Assembly: GCA_003695215.1 (NCBI GenBank)
Contig: RFIM01000166.1
Coordinates: 1 to 6,276 of the forward strand
DNA from: Chloroflexota bacterium
Lineage (GTDB): Bacteria > Chloroflexota > Anaerolineae > Aggregatilineales > UBA2796
Length of the DNA: 6,276 bases
Reading direction: 5' to 3'
Shown here: positions 1 to 5,493 of the stretch, one piece after another
Layout of the letters: each line of letters starts with the position of its first letter
How positions within the stretch are numbered: the stretch's first letter is position 1
Position numbers and translations under genes: made by a program
The notes under the pieces: generated by a model
Told to the model about the DNA's origin: nothing
The model's input: only the letters and a program-made list of their open reading frames with translations
The model's database searches: none

Positions 1-8
1 AAAGGCGT

Positions 9-41
9 GCGCCGCCCGAGATATTCGCAGTAGGGCGGCGC
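9..41 (-). terminator. Terminator-like hairpin downstream of the lipoprotein gene
   Basis: A perfect 9-bp GC-rich stem (GCGCCGCCC at 9-17, GGGCGGCGC at 33-41) encloses a 15-base AT-richer loop. It lies about 41 bases past the stop codon of the minus-strand lipoprotein gene. Read on the minus strand the stem is followed by ACGCCTTT and then the window ends, so the T tract is interrupted and cannot be judged in full. On the plus strand no T run follows. It is probably an intrinsic terminator for the lipoprotein gene, but it could be a hairpin that only stabilises the 3' end of the mRNA. Confidence 0.45.
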
Positions 42-82
42 CTGTGATGAAGGGATGCTTTTGTGGGAAAACCAAGCGCAGC

Positions 83-754
83 TCAGTTCGGCGCGGGCGT
101 GACGCGCGGCGTCAGGATCGGCGTCGCAGCGCGATAGGCGCTCACTGAGACGTAGCCGAGCCAGCCATTCAGCTGGGCTGTCTCCAAGAGCTTGTCGAAG
201 TCTGCAGGATTCAGATAAAGCACGATCACCACTGGATCGGAGGCGTCCAGTGTGCTTTGCGCATTGCCTGGCATCACCCACAGCACATTGCCTTGCTCAG
301 GGTAGATCAAGCCGAGCGCCGTCTCGGTCTCAGAGTAGTCTTGCGGCAAGACTGAGACGTAAGGCGGCTCGCCATATTTGGCGATCACCTCGCCAACGGT
401 CATGACGGGCGCCACGCGGACAAGCAGCGCGTCCACGATGCCTGTTTCGGCGTTGGCAGTCATCTGGCAGCACTGTTCGCCGTTCGCAGCATTCCAAGCC
501 GCTTGCGGCGGATTATCCTGGCTCTGCAGGTCTTTGAAGAGCGCGTTGTTGCGAATCAGCGTCAGCGCATCAGCAAAGGTCGTCTTGCCGACGGTGATGT
601 TTTGAAAGCACGGCGCATCGCAGGGATCGCCTGTGATCAGGCTGCTATCGTTCAAGTAGCGATCCGAGACCAGCGGCGGCGGCGAGCCGCAGCTTGCCAG
701 GAGCAAGCCTGCTGCAACCAGCACAGCAGGCAAGAGCAGTCGTTTCATGAGCAT
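83..754 (-). CDS. Secreted lipoprotein of unknown function
   Basis: The 223-residue protein begins with a short basic start (K4, R5), a hydrophobic stretch at about 6-20 and a lipobox L19-A20-S21-C22. It should be exported by Sec, lipidated on C22 and anchored on the outer face of the membrane. After a short Ser/Pro linker the mature part has four further cysteines, as C45-x3-C49 and the adjacent pair C95-C96, which could form two disulfides outside the cell. Two similar short segments, ITVGKTTFADAL (53-64) and MTVGEVIAKYGEP (118-130), faintly recall the 'G-x-T/S ... V ... G-x-P' pattern of BamE/SmpA-like small domains; this is only a resemblance. The tail (about 208-223) is rich in Pro and Thr. 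The start at 754 is preferred over the second Met at 748 because AGGA (761-764) lies 6 bases before it. It follows murD on the same strand after 102 bases. The lipoprotein call is firm; I do not recognise the family and assign no function. Confidence 0.85.
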   Translation of the reverse strand: MLMKRLLLPAVLVAAGLLLASCGSPPPLVSDRYLNDSSLITGDPCDAPCFQNITVGKTTFADALTLIRNNALFKDLQSQDNPPQAAWNAANGEQCCQMTANAETGIVDALLVRVAPVMTVGEVIAKYGEPPYVSVLPQDYSETETALGLIYPEQGNVLWVMPGNAQSTLDASDPVVIVLYLNPADFDKLLETAQLNGWLGYVSVSAYRAATPILTPRVTPAPN

Positions 755-789
755 CGGTCATCCTATGCGTTTTGAGTTGCTATAGCTTA

Positions 790-818
790 AGTGTAACAGA
801 GCGGCGCTGAAATTGCAG
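790..818 (-). promoter_or_regulatory. Candidate extended -10 promoter for the lipoprotein gene
   Basis: On the minus strand TGTTACACT (plus positions 790-798) fits an extended -10 (TGn followed by TAnAnT). Seventeen bases upstream is only a weak -35, CTGCAA (813-818). Transcription would start near 783 and give a leader of about 29 bases that includes the AGGA ribosome binding site. The murD-to-lipoprotein gap has no clear terminator, so read-through from murD is an alternative or additional source of transcript. Confidence 0.35.
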
Positions 819-856
819 CTGTTTTTGCGGCGCCGAAGTTGCCTTCTCAGCAGCCT

Positions 857-2275
857 TCAACGCCACGAATCGCGCTCTTCAAGGGCGGCCACTAGCATGC
901 GAAAGTGCTCGCCGCGTTCTTCAAAGTTCTGGTAGGCGTCATAGCTGGTGCAGCCAGGGCTGAGCAAGACGATATCGCCGCTTTGGGCGATCTCGGCGGC
1001 GAGCTTGACGGCGACATCGAGCGTAGCGCGATATTCGATGCTCTGCAGCATGCTGTTGGGCAAGCGCAAGCGTTGCGCCATAGCGGCGATTTGCTCGCCA
1101 AATTCGCCAAAGGTGATCAAATGCTTCACGCGTTGAGAGACGAGGATCAAAAGTTCGTCCCAGGGCAGCTTTTTGTCGCGGCCGCCTGCCAAGAGGATGA
1201 TTGGCTCAGTGAAGCTGCGCAGGGCGGCGATCACGCGCTCGGGCGCTGTGGCGATGCTATCGTTGATGTAGGTGACGCCGCCGACCACGCGCACTACTTC
1301 CAAGCGGTGTGGCACGCCGCTGAAAGTCTTGATCACCTCGCGCATCGCCTCAACAGGCACGCCTGCTGCGCCTGCGGCTGCACAGGCTGCCAGCACATTC
1401 TGCAAATTATGTTCGCCGCGCAGCTTGATATCGCCGCGATTGCAGACGATCTTGGCGCCGCCATCAGGCGCGCTCAAGCCGGTGACCATCAGGCGGCTGC
1501 CCGCCAGGAAGGCCCCATCGCTGACCATCTCACGCGTGCTGAAAAAAGCCGTGCGGCTGTGTGCGCGCTCAGAAAGGCCGAAACTGCCTGCATCATCCAA
1601 ATTGAAGATGGCGATATCGTTCGGCTGCTGGTGCAAGAAAATTTGCGCTTTGGCCTCGAGGTATTTTTCCATTGTGCCGTGCCGATCGAGGTGATTGGGC
1701 GTCACGTTGGTGATAACGGCGATCTGTGGGCTGCGCGTCATCAGCTCCAACTGGAAGCTGGAGAGCTCCATCACGATCTTATGCTCAGGGCGCACTTGGC
1801 TCAGCTTGTCCAGCAGCACGTTGCCAATGTTGCCGCCGACCATCGTCGGCAATTGTGCGGCTTTGCACATCTCGCCGATGAGCGTGGTAGTGGTCGTCTT
1901 GCCGGCGCTGCCTGTGATGCCGATCACAGGCGCAGGGCAGCGCTCCAGGAAGAGCTGCGCATCGTTGCTGAGCGGAATGCCACGCCGTCGCGCCTCAACG
2001 CAGATCGGCAATTTCGGATCGACGCCGCCGCTCAGGAACAGCACGTCGGCCTTATCCAGCAGCCCTAGGGCGTGCTCGCCCAGGGCAAACTCGATCGGCG
2101 CGTCCACAAACTCCATGACCGCCTCGATTATTTCGCCGAGATCGCGCTTGTCAGAGACGATCACGCGCGCGCCGACGCTCGGCAGCCAGCGCGCTAAGGC
2201 TTGCCCTTGCCGCGCAAAGCCGAGAATCACGGCCGTTTTCCCGAAGAGTGGATCGCTGAAGTCAGGTGTGGTCAT
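857..2275 (-). CDS. murD: UDP-N-acetylmuramoyl-alanine--glutamate ligase (MurD)
   Basis: MurD is the cytoplasmic ATP-dependent ligase that adds glutamate to UDP-MurNAc-L-Ala during peptidoglycan precursor synthesis. At 472 residues this is normal family length. The N-terminal UDP-binding Rossmann-like part has GFARQGQALARWL (19-31). The central ATPase domain has a P-loop T121-G-S-A-G-K126-T-T, E170 in ELSSFQL, N194-H-L-D-R-H199, and K209 in YLEAK, the position of the carbamylated lysine. The C-terminal domain has HRLE (323-326), NDSIATAPE (338-346), GGRDKK (364-369), and SPGCTSYD (439-446) followed by NFEERG. By my alignment to E. coli MurD, the D-Glu contacts T321, K348, S415 and F422 correspond to T343, K368, S444 and F451, all kept. 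Two departures are visible: DSKATN reads DSIATA, and the usual Asn in the P-loop is Ala124. The gene stands alone rather than in a mur/fts cluster. The start is the ATG at 2275; the ribosome binding site is poor (AGGAAAGAG at 2287-2295, 11 bases away). Confidence 0.95.
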   Translation of the reverse strand: MTTPDFSDPLFGKTAVILGFARQGQALARWLPSVGARVIVSDKRDLGEIIEAVMEFVDAPIEFALGEHALGLLDKADVLFLSGGVDPKLPICVEARRRGIPLSNDAQLFLERCPAPVIGITGSAGKTTTTTLIGEMCKAAQLPTMVGGNIGNVLLDKLSQVRPEHKIVMELSSFQLELMTRSPQIAVITNVTPNHLDRHGTMEKYLEAKAQIFLHQQPNDIAIFNLDDAGSFGLSERAHSRTAFFSTREMVSDGAFLAGSRLMVTGLSAPDGGAKIVCNRGDIKLRGEHNLQNVLAACAAAGAAGVPVEAMREVIKTFSGVPHRLEVVRVVGGVTYINDSIATAPERVIAALRSFTEPIILLAGGRDKKLPWDELLILVSQRVKHLITFGEFGEQIAAMAQRLRLPNSMLQSIEYRATLDVAVKLAAEIAQSGDIVLLSPGCTSYDAYQNFEERGEHFRMLVAALEERDSWR

Positions 2276-2296
2276 AGCTGGGCAGGCTCTTTCCTA

Positions 2297-2350
2297 CTGT
2301 ACAGGCACGCTCTTGTGCAATTGTACAATACTCCTGTGCCCTTGCACAAG
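2297..2350. promoter_or_regulatory. Cluster of 8-bp palindromes, possible operator
   Basis: Four related short palindromic sites lie within 54 bases of the divergent intergenic region: CTGTACAG (2297-2304), TTGTGCAA (2313-2320), TTGTACAA (2321-2328) and TTGCACAA (2342-2349). The second and fourth are exact reverse complements and extend to 9-bp arms CTTGTGCAA / TTGCACAAG (2312-2320 and 2342-2350). The second and third abut to give a 16-base near-palindrome, TTGTGCAATTGTACAA. The third and fourth are 21 bases apart centre to centre, close to two helical turns. I infer binding sites for a dimeric regulator of murD and perhaps of the S1 gene. I recognise no known operator consensus, and part of the repetition may simply be promoter hexamers. 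Confidence 0.35.
2320..2349 (-). promoter_or_regulatory. Candidate murD promoter
   Basis: On the minus strand a -10 TACAAT (plus 2320-2325, five of six consensus bases) sits 18 bases downstream of TTGTGC (plus 2344-2349, three of six, with the key TTG). Transcription would start near 2313, about 38 bases before the murD ATG. Both hexamers fall inside palindromes of the cluster described separately, so a protein bound there would block this promoter. The -10 is good and the -35 mediocre. Confidence 0.4.
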
Positions 2351-2405
2351 ATGCACAGCCGCACCTTTTAAGCATTTCCCTATTTTCAGGGACGGCAAAC
2401 TGCGT

Positions 2406-2434
2406 TTGACAACAACCTAAGACCTACCTATAAT
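2406..2434 (+). promoter_or_regulatory. Perfect consensus sigma-70 promoter of the S1 gene
   Basis: TTGACA (2406-2411), a 17-base spacer and TATAAT (2429-2434) match the housekeeping consensus in all 12 positions at the optimal spacing. Transcription should start near 2441 and leave a leader of about 38 bases before the ATG at 2479. Such a strong promoter suggests high constitutive output, fitting a ribosome-associated product. Confidence 0.9.
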
Positions 2435-2451
2435 CCTAGACCAGTGACCGC

Positions 2452-2465
2452 CTCTATTGTTAGAG
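2452..2465 (+). promoter_or_regulatory. Small hairpin in the S1 mRNA leader
   Basis: CTCTA (2452-2456) and TAGAG (2461-2465) pair perfectly around a TTGT loop in the predicted leader, 13 bases before the first ATG. The nearest Shine-Dalgarno-like sequence, AGGG (2473-2476), is only 2 bases from the ATG at 2479 but 11 from a second in-frame ATG at 2488. The start choice and ribosome recruitment are thus not of the usual strong-SD kind. A regulatory role for the hairpin is inference. Confidence 0.35.
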
Positions 2466-2478
2466 AACATACAGGGCT

Positions 2479-3561
2479 ATGGATAGAATGGACAGCATTT
2501 CGAGTAGGAATTATACAAAGCGTCAACAGGGCGCCCGAGACCTCTCGCGCCCGGAGTTGATGCCACCGCCGCCGCCCGATGAGGGCTATTGGGCAGCCTT
2601 GCTGCAGGAAGGCGAACAGCACGCGCCGCCTGTGCGCCACATCCGCGAGTGGGATCACAGCCTGGACGGCTTCTTGGCGGAGAGCGGCGAGCGCAACACT
2701 GAGCAAAGCCGCGCCGACTGGCAAGCCATTGAGGAAGTTTACCGCGCCGATGAGGTGGTGACACTGCCCGTCGTCGGCTATAACCGCGGCGGCCTGCTGG
2801 TCGAATGGCGCTCGCTGCGCGGCTTTGTGCCTGCCAGCCAGCTGGTAGATTTCCCTGCTATCAACGATGGCGCCGCGCGCCGTAGCGCGCTGGCCGCGCG
2901 CGTTGGGCAAAGCTTGCGCTTGCGCGTGATCGAGCTTGACTACGCGCAGAATCGGCTGATCCTGAGCGAGCGCGCTGCTCAAGCACAGCCAGGCGCACGC
3001 GCCAACATCCTCGATAGCTTGCAGCGCGGCGCTATCTGCGAAGGGCAAGTGACCAACCTGTGCGATTTCGGCGCTTTTGTGGATTTGGGCGGCGTGGAAG
3101 GGCTGATTCACATCAGCGAGCTGAGCTGGGGCCGAGTCGGACATCCGCGCGATATCTTGTCACGTGGCGAGAAGGTCAAGGTATACGTGATGGACGTCCA
3201 GCGCGAGCAAGGGCGTGTGGCGCTGAGCTTGAAGCGCCTGCAGCCCGATCCCTGGGCCACTGTGGCGCAGCGCTATCAGGTCGGGCAGATCATCGAAGGC
3301 GTCATCACGAACGTGGTGGATTTTGGCGCCTTTGCGCGCGTGGAAGAAGGCTTGGAAGGTTTGATCCACGTCTCTGAGCTGGCCGAAGGCAACTTTTTGC
3401 ATCCGCGCAATGTAGTGCGCGAAGGTGAGCGCGTGCGCGCTCGCGTCCTGAACATTGACGGCAACGCGCGGCGACTCGGCTTGAGTTTGCGGCGCCTCGA
3501 AGGCGAGCTGAACGAGCAGGACGAGCACTATCAGGGCCAGGCGCGCCAACCCAGACACTAG
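2479..3561 (+). CDS. Ribosomal protein S1-like RNA-binding protein, three S1 domains
   Basis: S1-domain proteins bind single-stranded mRNA through OB folds; the bacterial S1 type sits on the 30S subunit and helps load mRNAs. This 360-residue protein has a polar N-terminal region with a run of prolines (29-33), then three S1 repeats at about 91-165, 182-253 and 267-340. The second and third are near textbook: CDFGAFVDLGGVEGLIHISEL (195-215, overlapping pieces shown as CDFGAF and GLIHISEL) and VDFGAF / GLIHVSEL (280-300), each ending in VALSLKRL or LGLSLRRL. The first is degenerate: it keeps RGFVPASQL and NRLILSER but lacks the DFGAFV core. The C-terminal tail is short and polar. E. coli S1 has six domains, so this is a short form, as in many non-proteobacteria. 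It has its own consensus promoter and ends at a strong terminator, so it is probably monocistronic. Start at 2479 is the first ATG; 2488 (residue Met4) is a real alternative with better SD spacing. Family assignment is firm; that it is the genome's only rpsA is inference. Confidence 0.9.
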   Translation: MDRMDSISSRNYTKRQQGARDLSRPELMPPPPPDEGYWAALLQEGEQHAPPVRHIREWDHSLDGFLAESGERNTEQSRADWQAIEEVYRADEVVTLPVVGYNRGGLLVEWRSLRGFVPASQLVDFPAINDGAARRSALAARVGQSLRLRVIELDYAQNRLILSERAAQAQPGARANILDSLQRGAICEGQVTNLCDFGAFVDLGGVEGLIHISELSWGRVGHPRDILSRGEKVKVYVMDVQREQGRVALSLKRLQPDPWATVAQRYQVGQIIEGVITNVVDFGAFARVEEGLEGLIHVSELAEGNFLHPRNVVREGERVRARVLNIDGNARRLGLSLRRLEGELNEQDEHYQGQARQPRH

Positions 3562-3591
3562 AGGCACGCCACCGACTTTCTCAGGACTGAA

Positions 3592-3626
3592 AAACGCCTC
3601 GCAGCTGTTTTCAGCGCGAGGCGTTT
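3592..3626. terminator. Bidirectional intrinsic terminator between S1 gene and tRNA-Ala
   Basis: AAACGCCTCGC (3592-3602) pairs over 11 bp with GCGAGGCGTTT (3616-3626). The loop folds further, GCTG (3604-3607) with CAGC (3612-3615) around TTTT, leaving one bulged A at 3603. On the minus strand the stem is followed by five Ts, a good end for the tRNA-Ala transcript. On the plus strand it is followed by TTTAGTT, weaker but adequate for the S1 gene, whose stop codon is 30 bases upstream. Confidence 0.85.
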
Positions 3627-3631
3627 AGTTG

Positions 3632-3704
3632 TGGACCTAGTGAGATTCGAACTCACGACCTCTTCAATGCCATTGAAGCGCTCTCCCAGCTGAGCTATAG
3701 GCCC
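3632..3704 (-). tRNA. tRNA-Ala (anticodon GGC)
   Basis: The 73-base minus-strand sequence folds as a full cloverleaf: 7-bp acceptor GGGCCTA/TAGGTCC, D stem GCTC/GAGC, anticodon stem CTTCA/TGAAG with loop ATGGCAT (anticodon GGC at 3669-3671), variable AGGTC, and T stem GTGAG/CTCAC with loop TTCGAAT. The acceptor contains the G3-U70 wobble pair (3702 and 3635), the main identity element for alanyl-tRNA synthetase. The discriminator is A, and CCA is not encoded and must be added after transcription. It reads GCC and, through G34 wobble, GCU codons. It stands alone, with its own promoter and terminator. Confidence 0.97.
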
Positions 3705-3716
3705 GAAGCGCTTTGA

Positions 3717-3745
3717 ATTGTAGCAAGCGCGCCGCGCGCGGTCAA
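3717..3745 (-). promoter_or_regulatory. Promoter of tRNA-Ala
   Basis: On the minus strand TTGACC (plus 3740-3745) and TACAAT (plus 3717-3722) are separated by exactly 17 bases, each matching five of six consensus positions. The -10 ends 12 bases before the mature tRNA 5' end, so the primary transcript would carry a leader of only about 5 bases for RNase P to remove. The spacer is filled by the alternating GC palindrome GCGCGCCGCGCGC (3727-3739). Confidence 0.85.
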
Positions 3746-3843
3746 GAGGCATTTTTGGAGCAGCACGGGCGGGTCGGGGCCAGAAAGGTGACAGGCAATT
3801 GTGCTCACGAGCGCACTGAGCGCTACGAGTCGATGCCTGAAAC

Positions 3844-3852
3844 TGGTATAAT
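3844..3852 (+). promoter_or_regulatory. Extended -10 promoter of tsaE, predicted leaderless start
   Basis: TGGTATAAT (3844-3852) is a perfect -10 hexamer with the TGn extension. No good -35 lies 16-18 bases upstream (TACGAG at 17). The usual start point 7-8 bases past the hexamer falls at 3859-3860, which is the A of the tsaE ATG. The mRNA would thus have no leader and no Shine-Dalgarno sequence. Confidence 0.7.
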
Positions 3853-3859
3853 CTCGGCC

Positions 3860-4354
3860 ATGAGCGAGATCTCTTGGACGTACACGAGCCGCAGCCTTGC
3901 GCAGACCGAGCACATTGGCGTGCAGCTGGGCACCTTGCTACAAAGCGGCGATGTGCTGTGCCTGGTCGGCGATTTGGGCACGGGCAAAACGGCCTTCGCG
4001 CGCGGCGTTGCGGCTGGTTGGCGCAGCACAACCGCTGTGACCAGCCCGACCTTCGTGCTGATTCACGAGCATCAGCGCGATGCGGATGCTATGCGCCTGC
4101 AGCACATTGATGCCTACCGCCTGGAGCGCCTTGAAGATGCGGCGCTGCTCGGCTTGGAGGACATCTTCGCTAGCGAGAGCGCTGTGATCATCGAGTGGGC
4201 CGACCGAATCGCGCCGCTTTTGCCCGAGGACCGTCTGTGGATCGAATTCGCGCTTGTGCCTGAGGACGAGCAAGCGCGCCAACTCACGTTCAGCGCGCAC
4301 GGCTTGCGCGGCACAGCGCTGCTCAGCGCATTACGGAAGGCATTCTCAGCATGA
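3860..4354 (+). CDS. tsaE: tRNA threonylcarbamoyladenosine biosynthesis ATPase TsaE
   Basis: TsaE is the ATPase of the bacterial TsaBDE complex that makes N6-threonylcarbamoyladenosine at position 37 of ANN-decoding tRNAs. The 164-residue product has the Walker A G37-D-L-G-T-G-K43-T44, the switch-like TSPTFVL (61-67), HIDAYRL (82-88) with D84, and IIEWADRI (110-117) with E112-W113, all in the expected order. Length is close to the E. coli protein (about 153). The open frame extends upstream to a TTG at 3713 and through an ATG at 3833, but family length and the -10 element at 3847-3852, which would lie inside the longer frames, favour the ATG at 3860. It overlaps the following oxidoreductase by four bases (ATGA). 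The usual partners tsaB and rimI are not adjacent. The 49-residue upstream extension looks like translated promoter DNA. Confidence 0.93.
   Translation: MSEISWTYTSRSLAQTEHIGVQLGTLLQSGDVLCLVGDLGTGKTAFARGVAAGWRSTTAVTSPTFVLIHEHQRDADAMRLQHIDAYRLERLEDAALLGLEDIFASESAVIIEWADRIAPLLPEDRLWIEFALVPEDEQARQLTFSAHGLRGTALLSALRKAFSA
4335..4340 (+). promoter_or_regulatory. Ribosome binding site of the oxidoreductase inside tsaE
   Basis: GGAAGG lies in the last codons of tsaE, 10 bases before the ATG at 4351. Together with the ATGA overlap it supports that start and translation from the tsaE transcript. Confidence 0.55.
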
Positions 4355-5493
4355 CGGTCTCGATTTGGCAAGCTGATGGCACGCAGCCACTGCGCGAGGT
4401 AGATGTGTTGGTCATTGGCGCGGGCGTGATTGGCTGCACGGCCGCTTATTTTCTCAGGCAGGCAGGGCGCGAGGTGGTGATCACGGAAGCGCGCGATCTG
4501 GCGCTCGGCGCTAGCGGGCGCAACGCGGGCTTCATGATCACAGGCTTAGACGTCTACTATCATCAAGCTATCGCACACTACGGTCATGCGGCTGCGAAGG
4601 AACTCTGGGCGCTCTCAGCGCGCACAGTGCGCACCTGGCGCGAGTTCGCCAAGCGCGGCGACGTGCCATTGCGCGAGTGCGGCGTCTTGCTTTTGGCAGA
4701 GAGCGCGGCTGAAGCAGCCGATCTAGAGCAGGCGGCGCGCGCGCTGGAAGCTGATGGCATTCCTATCGAATTCCACAGCCGCGATCCGCTCAAGCGCGGC
4801 TATCACGCGGCGATCTTCCAGCCCTTTGACGGCATGGTGCAGCCTGTCGCGCTGGCTCAAGCCATTTTCGCGCAAAGTGGCGCAACGCTGATCGCCAACA
4901 ACGAAGTTTACGCCATAAAGCAGCTAGCGCCTGAACGCGTGCTGGTCGAATCGCGCTTGTACCGCTTTCAAGCGCGCAAGGTCTTGCTGTGCACGAACGC
5001 CTACTCAGCTTTGCTTGAGCCGTATTTCAGCGGCAAAGTTGTGCCAACGCGCGGCCAGGTTTTGGTGACGGCGCCGCTGCGGCACACAGCGCTAGAGACG
5101 TGCGGCTACAGCAATTACGGCTACATGTACTTCCGCCAAACCTTCGATGGACGCTTGCTGCTGGGCGGCGCACGGCACTTATTCAAAGTGCAGGAGCAGC
5201 CGACCTACGAAGATCGCGTCACTGAGCCTGTGCAGGCGGCGCTGGAGGCCTACCTGCGCCAATACTTCCCTGAAGTGGAGGTGCCGATCGAGCGGCGCTG
5301 GGCAGGCATCATGGGCTTCAGCGCCGACGGCTTGCCGCTAGTCGGCTGCTTGCCTGAGAAGCCTGATGTTGGCTTCGCAGTCGGCTTCACAGGGCATGGC
5401 TTGTCATTGGGCGCCGCAGCCGCTGAGCGCGCGGTCGATCATCTGCTGAAAGGCGCGCCTATTGGCGTGTTCGATGCGGCGCGGCTAGGCTAG
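4351..5493 (+). CDS. FAD-dependent oxidoreductase, DAO family
   Basis: The 380-residue protein is a full-length member of the D-amino-acid-oxidase-like (DAO) flavoprotein family, soluble and probably cytoplasmic. The FAD-binding N-terminus shows VDVLVIGAGVIG with G23-x-G25-x-x-G28, the acidic E46 at the end of the second strand for the ribose, and GASGRNAGF (53-61). A substrate-domain segment YMYFRQTFDGRLLLGGAR (258-275), the RWAGIMGF stretch (316-323) and the C-terminal flavin contact GFTGHGLSLG (345-354) follow in the usual order. The overall style is that of the gamma-glutamylputrescine oxidase / glycine-sarcosine oxidase group, which oxidises amines or amino acids at a C-N bond with O2 or another acceptor. 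The substrate cannot be read from sequence. It is coupled to tsaE by an ATGA overlap, which suggests shared transcription rather than shared pathway. Its 3' end overlaps the convergent kinase gene by 9 bases. Family call is firm; specificity is unknown. Confidence 0.9.
   Translation: MTVSIWQADGTQPLREVDVLVIGAGVIGCTAAYFLRQAGREVVITEARDLALGASGRNAGFMITGLDVYYHQAIAHYGHAAAKELWALSARTVRTWREFAKRGDVPLRECGVLLLAESAAEAADLEQAARALEADGIPIEFHSRDPLKRGYHAAIFQPFDGMVQPVALAQAIFAQSGATLIANNEVYAIKQLAPERVLVESRLYRFQARKVLLCTNAYSALLEPYFSGKVVPTRGQVLVTAPLRHTALETCGYSNYGYMYFRQTFDGRLLLGGARHLFKVQEQPTYEDRVTEPVQAALEAYLRQYFPEVEVPIERRWAGIMGFSADGLPLVGCLPEKPDVGFAVGFTGHGLSLGAAAAERAVDHLLKGAPIGVFDAARLG

Noticed and set aside
802..835. 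CGGCGC / GCGCCG inverted repeat between murD and the lipoprotein gene as a murD terminator
   Set aside because: The stem is only 6 bp with a 22-base loop, and no T run follows on the minus strand.
905..2068. A 387-codon plus-strand open frame opposite murD
   Set aside because: It lies wholly antisense to a clear murD, its product is Ala/His/Asp-rich without any recognisable motif, and long antisense frames are expected from GC-rich codon bias.
2428..3144. A 238-codon minus-strand open frame opposite the S1 gene
   Set aside because: It is antisense to well-conserved S1 domains, shows no motif, and would run across the S1 promoter.
3713..3859. Upstream extension of tsaE from a TTG at 3713 or an ATG at 3833
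   Set aside because: It would add up to 49 residues beyond family length and places the perfect -10 element inside the coding region. The 3833 ATG has no convincing ribosome binding site.
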